A DNA stretch of 64,000 nt from Rarobacter incanus (GCF_006715765.1 NZ_VFNV01000001.1:2232001-2296000); one strand, 5' to 3'; shown: positions 9,095 through 18,667, counted from the first letter of the stretch. Made by a program: numbers and translations. The notes: a model not told the origin generated them from the letters alone.

Positions 9095-10473
9095 CACGGT
9101 TTCGCGCAATCGCGGGTGCGGGCGCGGCGACGCTGCTTGCGGGAATCGCCTGGCTGGGTATGGCGCCGGCGCTCGGGTCAGGCGACTCCAATGGGGGGAC
9201 CGGGGCCGCCCCCGTGGCGGTCGAAAACGCGCAACTCAGGTGGGGTATTTCGAATGAGGTGGGTGCGGGTTCCTACTTCGGCGGATGCAATTTCCTCTCG
9301 GCGGGCAAGGCCGGCAACGCCGGCGGCAGCGTGGTTTGGGGCGCCTCCGCGGGGTTGTATTCCGCGGCCGAGGGCAACGTAAGCATCGAGAAACCGGACG
9401 AATCGGGGGCGCTGGTCCCCGCAACCTGGGACACCAAATGTTTGGACGCGCGCGGGCAGGCCGTCAACGTTTCGAACGTGGATTCCCATTCCGGCAATCA
9501 GGTGGTCATCGTCGGGGGAACTGGCGCGGTAGATTCCGCCACCGGAGCGGGAACCATCCAGTGGACGGGGTCCTTCACCGTGGCCATGTACGGTGGCATG
9601 ACCTACTGGAGCGCGTCGAACCCGCGGCTGACCATCGACCCGGATGGAAGCGGCACGCTGGTCGCGGAGCTTTCGGGGTACTCGGCCAGCCAGAGCGGCG
9701 CCGCGGCATGGTCCGCGCTCCCCGCAACGACGGCCACCCTCGCGAAGATCTCGACGGTGAGCGGCCTGACCGACACCGGGTTCATCGCCCGCACTTCGTA
9801 CCTCGGCACGGACTTGGGCACGGGCGTCCAGGCCGCAAAGACCGCGCAGAACGCGGCGTATTGGGGAAGTTTCCCGGCGGACATGGTTGCCTTTCAGGAG
9901 CTCACGGGCCAGGCTGCGTATTGGTACACCTCCGGGGGCGGTCACGACGCGGCTAAGGTCGCACTCGACATTTCGGTGAACTACGAGCCCGCGGAAGCCA
10001 CCACGACGGTGCCGCCGGTCGATGACAGTACCGCGGCGCCGGTCAACATCGTGAAGTCCCCGCCCGCCTCCACATCCGGCACAAAGAAATCGTCGGCAGG
10101 CACGACGAAATCTTCCAAGAAGAAGGCGGCTGCGCGGTCCGCGGCGAAGGCTGCGTCCAGCAGTTCCCAGACCGTCAGCGCACCGCCGGTGACAAAGCCG
10201 CCGACGCAACGCGCGGCGGCACCGGTGACAACGGCGCTGGCGGATTCGGTCCGGACGGATTCACTTGCGCCGCTGGTTCCCGCGCTCGCGGTCGCAACGG
10301 TATTCCCGGCCGACCTCTACCAGCCGGCGCTCACCGCCTCGGCCACCACGGCCGCGGCGGTGAGCGCCGCGGAGCCGGCTGACGCCGGCCGCGCGGCGTG
10401 GCTCGTGATCGCAGCGGCACTGTGCGCGGCCGCACTGGTTGTGGCGCCGTTGCCCACCCGGTCGCGCCGGTGA
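9091..10473 (+). CDS. Membrane-anchored HtaA-domain protein
   Basis: 460 aa from ATG 9091, overlapping the previous stop (ATGA). A frame open further upstream is ignored because of this overlap. Signal peptide to about residue 32, then one HtaA-type domain (about 45-225; AQLRWGISNEVGAGSYFGGC at its start, WTGSFTVAMYGGMTYWSASNPRL in its core). A Pro/Thr/Lys/Ala-rich linker of about 130 residues leads to one C-terminal membrane helix (AAWLVIAAALCAAALVVAP) and a short basic tail. It probably binds haem at the cell surface and hands it on to HmuT. It is last in the locus. Confidence 0.8.
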   Translation: MTRFRAIAGAGAATLLAGIAWLGMAPALGSGDSNGGTGAAPVAVENAQLRWGISNEVGAGSYFGGCNFLSAGKAGNAGGSVVWGASAGLYSAAEGNVSIEKPDESGALVPATWDTKCLDARGQAVNVSNVDSHSGNQVVIVGGTGAVDSATGAGTIQWTGSFTVAMYGGMTYWSASNPRLTIDPDGSGTLVAELSGYSASQSGAAAWSALPATTATLAKISTVSGLTDTGFIARTSYLGTDLGTGVQAAKTAQNAAYWGSFPADMVAFQELTGQAAYWYTSGGGHDAAKVALDISVNYEPAEATTTVPPVDDSTAAPVNIVKSPPASTSGTKKSSAGTTKSSKKKAAARSAAKAASSSSQTVSAPPVTKPPTQRAAAPVTTALADSVRTDSLAPLVPALAVATVFPADLYQPALTASATTAAAVSAAEPADAGRAAWLVIAAALCAAALVVAPLPTRSRR

Positions 10474-10562
10474 TGACGCCCCAAATCCGTGCGGGTAGAC
10501 TTGCCTAGGCCCGCGGCGGGCACCATCGTCGCCTCACCACCAGATAACTGCTCGAAGGAACT

Positions 10563-11879
10563 GTGCCAGTGACACATGCGCCCGTAACCGGTAGGCCTCT
10601 GAAGATTGCCGTTCTTGGGGCCGGCGTTGTCGGCACCGAGGTAATTCGCGCACTGGTGACGGACTCCCATGACCTGGGGGCACGCATCGGCGCAGCCGTG
10701 GAACTGGTGGGCGTCGGCGTGCGAGACGTCGCGGCAGACCGCGACGCGATTGTGCCGACCTCATTGCTGACGTCTAACGCCGCGGACCTGGTGGCTGGCG
10801 CGGACATCGTCGTGGAACTCATGGGCGGTATCGAACCCGCGCGGACACTCATCTTGCACGCATTCGAAACCGGGGCCAGCGTTGTCACGGCGAATAAGGC
10901 GCTGATCGCAGCCCACGGGCCGGAACTGTACGAAGCTGCTGAACGCGCGGGGCGGGATCTATACTTCGAAGCCGCCGTGGCGGGTGCGATACCCGTCGTC
11001 CGGGCTTTGCGTGAATCCCTGTCGGGCGACCACGTGCGGCGGGTTCTGGGGATCGTCAACGGTACGACCAACTACATCCTCGACCAGATGACGACCGACG
11101 GATTGGACATGGCGCAGGCGCTGTCGCAGGCGCAAGAACTGGGGTACGCCGAAGCGGATCCCACGGCTGACGTCGAGGGAATGGACGCGGCAGCGAAGGC
11201 CGCAATAATCGCCGCACTGGCATTCCACACGCGGATGCCGCTGGCTGCCGTCGCGCGTGAGGGTATCACGACCGTCACCAAGGAAGACGTGGATGCCGCG
11301 CGCGATGCCGGTTACGTCATCAAGCTGCTGGCAATCGTCGAGGACACCGAGGCGGGTGTGCAGGCGCGCGTGCACCCGTCGCTGGTTCCTGTCGGTCACC
11401 CATTGGCGGGTGTTCATGGTGCCTTTAACGCGGTTTTTGTCGAGGCCGACGACGCCGGAGAGCTGATGTTCTACGGGCGCGGCGCGGGCGGTGCGCCAAC
11501 GGCTTCCGCGGTGCTGGGCGACATCGTGTCTGCGGCGCGCCACCGCGCACACGGCGGACTTGCCCCCGCCGAATCTGCGTATGCGGCAATCCCCATCGCT
11601 GCTGCGGCCGAGGCGCACACTCGCCTGCAGATTCGGCTCGTGGTGGCCGACCGGCCGGGAGTCCTGGCGCAGGTGTCTACCGCCCTGGCGGACCACGGCG
11701 TTTCCATCGAGGCGGTGCGCCAGCACGACACCCCGGCCGCGCGCACCCACGGCGGCGTCGAACTCATCATCATCACCCATCGGGCGCGGCAAGCAGATCT
11801 TGACGCAACCGTTGCAGAATTGGCCGAATTGGACGCAGTGATCAAGGTGGCGTCCGCGTTGCGAGTTGAGGGAGTCTAA
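10563..11879 (+). CDS. hom: Homoserine dehydrogenase
   Basis: 438 aa. Reduces aspartate semialdehyde to homoserine, the branch point to threonine and methionine. The Rossmann motif GAGVVG is at residues 19-24. The catalytic region contains VTANKAL, EAAVAGAIPV and LGIVNGTTNYIL. The C-terminal ACT domain (IRLVVADRPGVLAQVSTAL) suggests threonine feedback. Two starts are possible: GTG 10563 (used here) and GTG 10569. The latter is better spaced from AAGGA at 10555-10559. It is followed without a gap by thrC. Confidence 0.95.
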   Translation: MPVTHAPVTGRPLKIAVLGAGVVGTEVIRALVTDSHDLGARIGAAVELVGVGVRDVAADRDAIVPTSLLTSNAADLVAGADIVVELMGGIEPARTLILHAFETGASVVTANKALIAAHGPELYEAAERAGRDLYFEAAVAGAIPVVRALRESLSGDHVRRVLGIVNGTTNYILDQMTTDGLDMAQALSQAQELGYAEADPTADVEGMDAAAKAAIIAALAFHTRMPLAAVAREGITTVTKEDVDAARDAGYVIKLLAIVEDTEAGVQARVHPSLVPVGHPLAGVHGAFNAVFVEADDAGELMFYGRGAGGAPTASAVLGDIVSAARHRAHGGLAPAESAYAAIPIAAAAEAHTRLQIRLVVADRPGVLAQVSTALADHGVSIEAVRQHDTPAARTHGGVELIIITHRARQADLDATVAELAELDAVIKVASALRVEGV

Positions 11880-12950
11880 ATGGCACACATCTGGCGCGGA
11901 GTGATCCGCGAGTATGAGCAATACCTGCCCGACCACGTTGCAGAAACCATAGTCACTCTTGGCGAGGGTGGAACCCCCCTGGTCGCGGCCCGCCGCCTGA
12001 GCGAATTGACTGGCGCCCGCGTCTACCTCAAAGTCGAAGGAATGAACCCAACGGGGTCGTTCAAGGACCGCGGAATGACCACCGCGATGTCCGCCGCCGC
12101 ATATCGCGGGGCCAAGGCGGTCGTGTGCGCGTCCACGGGGAACACCTCCGCCAGTGCTGCCGCCTACGCGACCGCTGCCGGTATGACGTGCGCCGTGTTG
12201 GTTCCGGACGGCAAGATTGCGATGGGCAAGCTTTCGCAGGCGCTTGCGCACGGCGCGACGCTGTTGCAGGTCGAGGGTAACTTCGACGATTGCCTGGTGG
12301 CCGCCCGGAAGCTTGCAGAGACCTACCCCGTGGAACTGGTCAACTCCGTGAACCCGGACCGGATCGAGGGGCAAAAGACGGCCGCTTTCGAGGTCGTCGA
12401 CACGCTTGGAACGGTTCCCGACATCCACGCGCTGCCCGTCGGAAACGCGGGCAATATCACCGCCTACTGGAAGGGCTACCGCGAATACAAGGATGCCGGC
12501 GTCACCGATGCGCTGCCCCGAATGTGGGGGTTCCAGGCGGAAGGCGCATCGCCCATTGTCCAGGGACACCCGTTCGATGAACCCGAAACTATCGCGACAG
12601 CCATCCGGATCGGAAACCCTGCTTCGTGGACCCAGGCAGAGCAGGCGCGCAACGATTCCGGTGGCGTTATAGAAGCCGTAACCGATGAGGAAATTCTCGC
12701 GGCCCACCGCCTGCTGTCGGCCGAGGTCGGTGTCTTCGTGGAGCCTGCCTCCGCCGCGGGTGCCGCCGGCGTTCTCAAACGAGCCAAGGCCGGGCTTGTT
12801 CCGCAGGACGCACTCATCGTCATCACCGTCACGGGCCACGGTTTGAAGGATCCCGCCTGGGCGCTGCGTACGCTCGAAGGCGAAGAGATCAAACCCGTGC
12901 GCGTGAGCGCCGACGTTGTTTCCATCGCAACGGCTCTGGGGCTTGGCTAA
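11880..12950 (+). CDS. thrC: Threonine synthase
   Basis: 356 aa PLP enzyme converting O-phosphohomoserine to threonine. The PLP lysine is K62 in GSFKDRGMT. The phosphate-binding glycine loop is [10 protein letters not shown]. The start codon abuts the hom stop (TAAATG). It belongs to the hom-thrC-thrB operon; the short length is typical of the actinobacterial type. Confidence 0.96.
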   Translation: MAHIWRGVIREYEQYLPDHVAETIVTLGEGGTPLVAARRLSELTGARVYLKVEGMNPTGSFKDRGMTTAMSAAAYRGAKAVVCASTGNTSASAAAYATAAGMTCAVLVPDGKIAMGKLSQALAHGATLLQVEGNFDDCLVAARKLAETYPVELVNSVNPDRIEGQKTAAFEVVDTLGTVPDIHALPVGNAGNITAYWKGYREYKDAGVTDALPRMWGFQAEGASPIVQGHPFDEPETIATAIRIGNPASWTQAEQARNDSGGVIEAVTDEEILAAHRLLSAEVGVFVEPASAAGAAGVLKRAKAGLVPQDALIVITVTGHGLKDPAWALRTLEGEEIKPVRVSADVVSIATALGLG

Positions 12951-12951
12951 C

Positions 12952-13908
12952 ATGCAGATTGGGAACGACCGCGTGCGGGTTTCAGTTCCCGCGACGAGCG
13001 CCAACCTGGGGCCTGGCTTCGACGCACTGGGGCTAGCTCTCAACGTGCGCGACACCATCGAAGTGACCGCACTAGCGAGCGAGACGACCGAGGTCACCGT
13101 CGTCGGTGCCGGTGCGGGCGAAGTCCCCTCCGATGCCTCGCATCTGGTCGCGCGCGCGATTCGGGTCGGCCTCGAATATGTCGGTGCGCCCGCTGTTGGG
13201 TTGCGTCTCACGTGCCACAACGTGATTCCGCACGCACGAGGCATGGGTTCTTCCGCGGCAGCCGTTGTGGGCGGCTTGGTAGCGGCGCGTGCTCTCATCT
13301 CAGATCCGGAAGCGCTGGACGATCAGAGCATTTTGGAACTCGCCACGCAGATGGAAGGGCACCCGGACAACGCGGCGCCCGCGCTCATGGGCGGCGGAAC
13401 CGTCGCGTGGATGTCGCGGACAGAAGACGGCGAACTGCAGGCTCGTGCAACTCGGATTGAGGTGAATCCGCAGATAGATCCTGTAGTGCTCATTCCTGAC
13501 ACGAGGCTCGCGACGAAGGCGGCCCGCGCCGCGCTTCCCGCCGAGGTTCCCCATAGTGACGCCGCCTTTAACGCGGGGCGTGCTGCCCTGCTCGTCGCGG
13601 CGCTGACCCGCCACCCCGACCTCCTTTTCGATGCGACCACAGACCGGTTGCACCAGGCCTACCGATCCGCCCAGATGCCGCAGTCGGCGTTGGTGGTCGA
13701 GAGGCTCCGTGTGCAGGGACTCCCGGCGGTCATCTCGGGGGCCGGGCCCACTGTGTTGGTCTTTGGCACGCATGATGCCCGTGCTACGGAGGACCAGGCC
13801 ATTGCGGGCATAGTGGGCGGATGGGACGAGGACGGACGAGCGCCATCGGGATGGCAAGTTACGCGGCCCGGAGTCGCGGCGGCCGGCGCCTGGTTCGAAG
13901 CTATGTGA
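12952..13908 (+). CDS. thrB: Homoserine kinase
   Basis: 318 aa from ATG 12952, one base after the thrC stop. The frame is open upstream inside thrC but the family begins close to this Met (VRVSVPATSANLGPGFDALG). GHMP kinase: the ATP-binding loop PHARGMGSSAA lies at about residues 103-113. It phosphorylates homoserine for ThrC. It ends the threonine operon. Confidence 0.95.
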   Translation: MQIGNDRVRVSVPATSANLGPGFDALGLALNVRDTIEVTALASETTEVTVVGAGAGEVPSDASHLVARAIRVGLEYVGAPAVGLRLTCHNVIPHARGMGSSAAAVVGGLVAARALISDPEALDDQSILELATQMEGHPDNAAPALMGGGTVAWMSRTEDGELQARATRIEVNPQIDPVVLIPDTRLATKAARAALPAEVPHSDAAFNAGRAALLVAALTRHPDLLFDATTDRLHQAYRSAQMPQSALVVERLRVQGLPAVISGAGPTVLVFGTHDARATEDQAIAGIVGGWDEDGRAPSGWQVTRPGVAAAGAWFEAM

Positions 13909-14008
13909 TTCGAGGCCGACAGCGGTTCGCGGCCCGTCGCACGCATATGTCTGCCAAGAAACGCCGCCCGCGCGTTGCTTGAGCGCGATCATCGCGCACA
14001 CGCTTGTC

Positions 14009-14052
14009 GTGGGCTCGTGGGCTCGTGGGCTCGTGGGCTCGTGGGCTCGTGG
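14009..14052. repeat. 8-bp tandem repeat, five copies
   Basis: GTGGGCTC is repeated five times without error (14009-14048), followed by a partial copy GTGG. It is in non-coding sequence about 100 bases after thrB. Such an array is prone to slippage and could vary between strains. Confidence 0.9.
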
Positions 14053-14156
14053 CGGTTGGAGTCTTGGGGTTTTTGCATGTTGGTTGGCCACTGTTTGTTA
14101 GAACGGTGGTGGTTCGTCAAAGCAGGGTCTGCTGTAGGAACAGGTGACAGTTCGTG

Positions 14157-14252
14157 TTAGGCCGTGAGGGCCAGGTTCTTGTTCATGATGGTCTCGAACT
14201 CGACGGGCGTCAAACGTCCGAGGCGGGGTTGGCAGCGACGGCGGTGGTAGGT
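14157..14252 (-). pseudogene. IS3-type transposase, C-terminal relic
   Basis: On the minus strand the last 31 codons read TYHRRRCQPRLGRLTPVEFE and then TIMNKNLALTA before the stop at 14157-14159. The pattern RRR..LG.LTPVEFE is the usual end of the integrase domain in IS3-family transposases. Upstream of it the frame runs straight into GC-rich repeats, so the catalytic part is gone. Sequence just beyond the stop may include the old element's end, but no matching inverted repeat was found. Confidence 0.65.
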
Positions 14253-14400
14253 GCGCGCTGCGGGTGCGCGCTGCGGGTGCGCGCTGCGGTGGTGAGCGCG
14301 GTAGGTGAGCCCGGCGGGTGCGCGCTGCGGTGGTGAGCCCGGCAGGGAACCTCCGGTAGTGCCGCACTGCGCTGCGGAACCTCCGGTAGGTGGCTCGCGG
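14251..14400. repeat. GC-rich direct repeats beside the IS relic
   Basis: The 13-mer GTGCGCGCTGCGG occurs three times head to tail (14251-14289) and again from 14318. A longer block around it (GTGGTGAGC with flanks) is also duplicated. GGAACCTCCGGTAG occurs twice (from 14347 and from 14377). The array replaced or interrupted the body of the transposase. It is too short-spaced and irregular to be a CRISPR. Confidence 0.8.
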
Positions 14401-14715
14401 CTACGGACAGTGGTAGTATTACGTCTGGTCGCAAGCATTATCGATTGGAGGCGAACGGTTTTCGCGTTCGCGTTGTGTCCGATAAACGTGCCCCGACCTT
14501 CCCCGATAGTCCTCCCCGCGAAGCGGATGATGCCCCGGTGTGAACCGCGGTAGCGGTAGCCCGCAGGGGTAGCCAATTCTGGCTAAGGGAAAGATTCCGC
14601 GCCACATCAATCTAGATAGCGGCGCGATCAAAACGATGTGACCAGATTTGCTGGCCCCCAACCGTGCCTGACGTGATGCGACGCCAAGCACCGAAAAAAT
14701 GAGAAGGATTCCTTC
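14401..14715 (+). promoter_or_regulatory. Probable rho promoter and long leader
   Basis: A -10-like TAGTAT is present around 14412-14417; no good -35 is seen. That would leave a leader of roughly 290 bases before the rho start. The leader contains CGCG-rich segments able to fold (for example around 14455-14475) and no long frame. Long leaders used for autoregulation are known for rho in other bacteria; that this one works that way is inference. Confidence 0.4.
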
Positions 14716-16710
14716 GTGACACAATCCGCCAATCCCACTAACGATGGCGCACAGGGTGGAGCAGGGTCGCTTTCTGCGATGAAGCTCGCCGAATTACAGA
14801 AACTTGCATCTACGCGCGGGATCAAGGGAATTTCCAAGATGCGCAAGGGTGAACTTGTTGAGGCGATCCGCGCCAATGGGGGCGCGGGACGCACTGCAAA
14901 GACTGAGCGAGGCGCGGACAAAGCCGCTGTTCAGGCGGCGCCTGTCAGCGAGAGCCGGACCCGCGCAACGAGCGACCAGCGCCCCGCCGCGTCGAAGGAG
15001 CAAGGGGCACCCACGGCTCCGGCGGATACGGCGAACGGATCCGAAACGCAGCGCGATGAGCGGCCTCGCCGCAACCAGTCTGAAAAGGTGACGCAGAACG
15101 ACGCGGAGCAGTCGAAACTCGGCTCGACCGAAAACATCCTGGAGGGCCTACCGTCGACATCGCGCGGCAAGAGCGTTGCGCGCGGCGAGCGCCGCGGCGA
15201 AGCCGCGCAGCCGGAGCAAACGGAGCGCCGCGTCGCAGGCGACCGCGCCGAGCGGGCGGCGACTGTCGTCGAAGACCTGCCAGGTTCCAACCGCGACGGG
15301 CGCGGTCGGCGCGGCCGCAATGGGCGAGACGGTGACAAGGGCACCGATCAGCGTTCCGGCACGGGTCAGCGCGACAACCAGCGCAGGCAGGATTCCTTTG
15401 ATGCTGAGGACGACCGCAACGGCCGCCGCCGCCGGGGACGCGACCGCTACCGCGATCGCGACCGGACCCGGCGCGGGCGCGGGCGCGCCACCAACGACCT
15501 GATTGGCGTCGACGACGTCGAGGTCACAGAAGACGACGTGTTGGTTCCCGTCGCCGGCATCCTGGACATCCTCGATAACTACGCCTTCGTTCGCACCAGC
15601 GGGTATCTGCCGGGGCCCAATGACGTCTACATGTCGCTTGCCCAAGTCAAGAAAGCCGGTCTGCGCAGGGGCGACGCGATCACGGGTGCGATCCGCGCGC
15701 CGCGCGAGGGAGAAACGCCGGGAGCCAGTTCGCGCCAGAAATTCAATGCGTTGGTGCGGCTGGACACGGTCAACGGACTCACCGCTGACGTTGCACGCAA
15801 GCGCCCCGACTTCACCAAACTGACACCGCTTTACCCCCAGGAACGCCTGCGCCTGGAGAACGCGGCGAATTCGAAGCTAACGCCGCGCGTCATCGATATC
15901 GTTGCGCCGATCGGGAAAGGCCAGCGCGGCCTCATCGTCGCCCCGCCCAAGGCCGGAAAGACGATCATCATGCAGCAGATCGCCAACGCCATCACGACCA
16001 ACAATCCTGAGGTCCACCTCATGGTCGTTCTGGTCGATGAGCGTCCCGAGGAAGTCACCGACATGGAGCGCACGGTCAACGGCGAGGTCATCGCCTCCAC
16101 CTTCGACCGCCCCGCATCCGATCACACCATGGTCGCCGAACTGGCGATTGAACGTGCCAAGCGTTTGGTTGAACTCGGCCAAGACGTCGTTGTGCTGCTC
16201 GATTCATTGACGCGCCTTTCGCGCGCCTACAACCTCGCGGCGCCCGCATCCGGGCGGATTCTATCCGGTGGTGTGGACGCGTCGGCGCTCTACCCACCGA
16301 AGAAGTTCTTTGGTGCCGCCCGCAACATCGAGGAGGGCGGATCGCTCACGATTTTGGCTTCCGCCCTGGTGGAGACGGGTTCAAAGATGGACGAGGTCAT
16401 CTTCGAGGAATTCAAGGGGACCGGAAATATGGAGTTGCGCCTGAGTCGCCAATTGGCGGACAAGCGCATATTCCCCGCCGTCGACGTCAACGCATCCGGT
16501 ACCCGTCGCGAGGAAGTCCTGCTTCCTGCGGAAGAACTCAAGATCATCTACAAGTTGCGGCGCGTATTTGGCGGCTTGGACCAGCAATCGGCTATCGAAT
16601 TGCTGCTCGGCAAGCTCAAGGAAACGAAGACAAACATCGAGTTTTTGCTGCAGGTGCAAAAGACGACCCCGGGTGGCGCCGGGGATGAAGGCATCGGGAA
16701 GACGGTCTAG
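14716..16710 (+). CDS. rho: Transcription termination factor Rho
   Basis: 664 aa from GTG 14716 with GAGAAGGA about 8 bases upstream. RNA-dependent helicase that ends transcription. A SAP-like N-terminal segment ([30 protein letters not shown]) is followed by a long hydrophilic insert (about 60-265) rich in Arg, Asp, Gly and Asn, as in other actinobacteria. The RNA-binding cold-shock domain (about 267-335) comes next, then the ATPase core with Walker A APPKAGKT (409-416). The insert is thought to help Rho act on GC-rich RNA. The gene is followed by a convergent terminator-like hairpin. Confidence 0.97.
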   Translation: MTQSANPTNDGAQGGAGSLSAMKLAELQKLASTRGIKGISKMRKGELVEAIRANGGAGRTAKTERGADKAAVQAAPVSESRTRATSDQRPAASKEQGAPTAPADTANGSETQRDERPRRNQSEKVTQNDAEQSKLGSTENILEGLPSTSRGKSVARGERRGEAAQPEQTERRVAGDRAERAATVVEDLPGSNRDGRGRRGRNGRDGDKGTDQRSGTGQRDNQRRQDSFDAEDDRNGRRRRGRDRYRDRDRTRRGRGRATNDLIGVDDVEVTEDDVLVPVAGILDILDNYAFVRTSGYLPGPNDVYMSLAQVKKAGLRRGDAITGAIRAPREGETPGASSRQKFNALVRLDTVNGLTADVARKRPDFTKLTPLYPQERLRLENAANSKLTPRVIDIVAPIGKGQRGLIVAPPKAGKTIIMQQIANAITTNNPEVHLMVVLVDERPEEVTDMERTVNGEVIASTFDRPASDHTMVAELAIERAKRLVELGQDVVVLLDSLTRLSRAYNLAAPASGRILSGGVDASALYPPKKFFGAARNIEEGGSLTILASALVETGSKMDEVIFEEFKGTGNMELRLSRQLADKRIFPAVDVNASGTRREEVLLPAEELKIIYKLRRVFGGLDQQSAIELLLGKLKETKTNIEFLLQVQKTTPGGAGDEGIGKTV

Positions 16711-16734
16711 CGGAAGCGGTTACGCCCGCTCGAG

Positions 16735-16771
16735 CTCGGCGGCTGATCACCAACCGGTGAGGGCCGCCGAG
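16735..16771. terminator. Hairpin between convergent rho and pimB-like gene
   Basis: Arms CTCGGCGGC (16735-16743) and GCCGCCGAG (16763-16771) pair perfectly, with an inner CACC/GGTG pair in the loop. It lies between two genes that end towards each other, so it probably serves both. There is no T-run on either side. The elements GCCGCCGAG and CAACCGGTG recur nearby up to about 16820. Confidence 0.55.
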
Positions 16772-16839
16772 CGGCGGATCGCCAACCGGTGCGGGCAGTC
16801 AACCCGTCGGGCCGCCGAGCGGTGGCGGTGGCCTCGTCC

Positions 16840-17979
16840 CTAATCTGCGGCCAAGCCCAGGTACTTCTTAGCTGTTTGAGCGACCTGGTCCCAGGTCCAC
16901 TCCGCAACGACCCGTCGGCGCCCTGCTTGCCCCATCCGCGCGGCCAATTCCTGGTCCGCAAGCAGCTGCGAAATGCGGTCGGCTATGTCGCGCGGGTTTT
17001 CCGGATCGACCAAGAACCCCGTTTCACCATCGACGACGGCATCGGGCGCGCCTCCGGAATCGCCGACGATGACGGGTTTGGCGCAGGCTCCCGCCTCCAG
17101 ATAGACGATCCCCAGACCCTCGACCTCCAGCCCGCGCTTGCGGGCGCGTGAAGGCATTGCGAATACCGTGCAATCGTCGTAGTAGGCGGGCAGGTCGGCC
17201 CACGGGACGGAACCCGCGAAAATCACGGAGTCGGTCACCCCGCGATCGCGCGCGCGGGCCTCCAATGCTGCGCGGTACGGGCCCTTGCCGACGATGACGA
17301 GCACGGCCGCCGGATGATTACGGCGCACCCGCGGCCACGCATCGATGAGCCGGTCCTGCCCCTTTCGTTCAACTAACCGGCCCGTGACCAGCACGATCGG
17401 GGTTCGATCGGCAAGGTTGAGCAGGCTGCGCGCGCGGCCGGACCCCACGCCCGGATAGAAGCGCGCGGGGTCGACGCCGGGCGCCAGCCGAACCTGCTTG
17501 GCGCGGTCGGCGGGGTGCAGCGCGACGGCTATGTGGTCACGGCACCATGCGGAAATGTAGGTCAGGTAGTCGACGTGGGCGCCGATGCGCGCAAGCAGCT
17601 GCCTGGTCCCCGGTATCGCAGCCCACCACGCCTCGTGCCCGTGAGTGATGGCGACGATCGTCTGCGCGCCCGCGCGCCGCAGCGCGGGTGCCAGAAGGCC
17701 CAATGGTGCCGATGCTCCAAACAGCACCCGGTCGCACCCGTGCGCGCGCATCGCCGCCACCACGTTGCGGCGCACGCGCCAGGTCGGCAGCAACGTTCCT
17801 GCCCGATCGCGGATGACGGTGAAGGCCGCCTGCTCGTCGTACGCGGCGTCGCCCGGCATCGAGGCCGTGTAGACGACCAGATCATCCGGGTCAAAACGCT
17901 TGGCAAGTTCTTCCGCGAACGTCTCGATACCGCCCTGGCGAGTGGGGAAGTCGTTCGTGATCATGAGTGTGCGGGGCAT
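16840..17979 (-). CDS. pimB: GT4 mannosyltransferase, PimB-like
   Basis: 379 aa with its start at 17979 (MPRTLMITNDFPTRQGGIETF); a longer upstream frame lacks family similarity. GT-B glycosyltransferase. The N-terminal Rossmann lobe contains ITHGHEAWWA. The C-terminal lobe has VTGRLVERKGQDRLI and the E-x7-E motif in EVEGLGIVYLEA. Best match by pattern is the enzyme adding the second mannose to phosphatidylinositol monomannoside. Other GDP-mannose-using lipid glycosyltransferases are possible. It acts on the inner membrane face. It is divergent from the lipoprotein gene at 18050. Confidence 0.8.
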   Translation of the reverse strand: MPRTLMITNDFPTRQGGIETFAEELAKRFDPDDLVVYTASMPGDAAYDEQAAFTVIRDRAGTLLPTWRVRRNVVAAMRAHGCDRVLFGASAPLGLLAPALRRAGAQTIVAITHGHEAWWAAIPGTRQLLARIGAHVDYLTYISAWCRDHIAVALHPADRAKQVRLAPGVDPARFYPGVGSGRARSLLNLADRTPIVLVTGRLVERKGQDRLIDAWPRVRRNHPAAVLVIVGKGPYRAALEARARDRGVTDSVIFAGSVPWADLPAYYDDCTVFAMPSRARKRGLEVEGLGIVYLEAGACAKPVIVGDSGGAPDAVVDGETGFLVDPENPRDIADRISQLLADQELAARMGQAGRRRVVAEWTWDQVAQTAKKYLGLAAD

Positions 17980-18049
17980 GGGTCCGATCCTAGACGTGCG
18001 GTGCGCCCCGGTCATGTAGGCATCGCCGCCCGGTGCTACCATTGCTCGC

Positions 18050-18619
18050 GTGTACCCTGAGCGCAATGCCTCAAGCTCATCGTGCCGCACGCGCGCGGGC
18101 GCGGTGATCGCCCTGTGCCTCGCGGTGGTTGGCACCAGCGCCTGCGGGACCATCCTGACCACGGATGCGCAAAATGTCGTTCTGCGCGCCAAACCGGTAG
18201 AGGACGCCGTCGCGAAGGTCGGGTTTACGCTCCAATGCACCAATCAGGACGCCGCGAACGGCGTGCTGCGTGACAATACCTACCCGTGGCGCGACGCCTA
18301 CTTCGTCGGGAAGGCGGCCGACATCGGCGCGGTGATAGACACGATCACGGATGCGAGCTTCACCTTCGAAGGCAAGCCGCATCGCGATCTCGCGACGCTG
18401 CCGACCGCAGTCTCCATTCTCTCGAACCAGGCCGAAGACGACACCTCCGTCGCCCTGGATTACGCAACGGACGCCGCCGGCGCCAGCTGGTACATCGCGT
18501 ATTACAGGGATAAGCTCACCCTCGAATGCAGCGATGTCAATCGCTGGGGCACCGTGGTTCACCTCAAAGCAGGGGAAGTCGGGCTGGTAACGAGTCTAAG
18601 TCTTCCAGAACTGAACTGA
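18050..18619 (+). CDS. Lipoprotein of unknown function
   Basis: 189 aa from GTG 18050. Hydrophobic segment [15 protein letters not shown] with lipobox Cys at 32. The mature part, about 155 residues with cysteines at about 64 and 162 that could pair, has no recognised domain. A -10-like TACCAT (18037-18042) would put the transcription start at or next to the GTG, so the message may be leaderless; no Shine-Dalgarno is visible. Its neighbours (a mannosyltransferase on one side, rpmE on the other) do not indicate its job. Confidence 0.7.
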   Translation: MYPERNASSSSCRTRAGAVIALCLAVVGTSACGTILTTDAQNVVLRAKPVEDAVAKVGFTLQCTNQDAANGVLRDNTYPWRDAYFVGKAADIGAVIDTITDASFTFEGKPHRDLATLPTAVSILSNQAEDDTSVALDYATDAAGASWYIAYYRDKLTLECSDVNRWGTVVHLKAGEVGLVTSLSLPELN

Positions 18620-18661
18620 AACGAACCTTGCGCGCCACTGGATTTCGCGGCGCAAAAGTGG

Positions 18662-18667
18662 CATAAT
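18662..18667 (+). promoter_or_regulatory. Possible rpmE promoter -10
   Basis: CATAAT lies 77 bases before the rpmE start and is one mismatch from TATAAT. No strong -35 is seen. The gene has a clear TAGGAG ribosome site at 18731-18736. Confidence 0.35.

Larger units (their letters stand above)
13909..14715. other. Repeat- and IS-scarred spacer between thrB and rho
   Basis: About 800 bases without an intact gene. From left to right it holds 100 bases of plain sequence, an 8-bp tandem array (14009-14052), an IS3-type transposase tail on the minus strand (14157-14252), GC-rich direct repeats (14251-14400) and a long rho leader. Open frames here are low-complexity products of the repeats. Confidence 0.7.

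Noticed and set aside
10959-13298. A 779-codon open frame on the minus strand
   Set aside because: It is antisense to hom, thrC and thrB, which have full family motifs; long antisense frames are common in high-GC DNA.
14251-14340. CRISPR array
   Set aside because: The 13-bp units are contiguous without spacers of regular length, and no cas genes are present.
14157-14576. A 139-codon minus-strand frame taken as a whole gene
   Set aside because: Only its last 31 codons look like a transposase; the rest is repeat translation.
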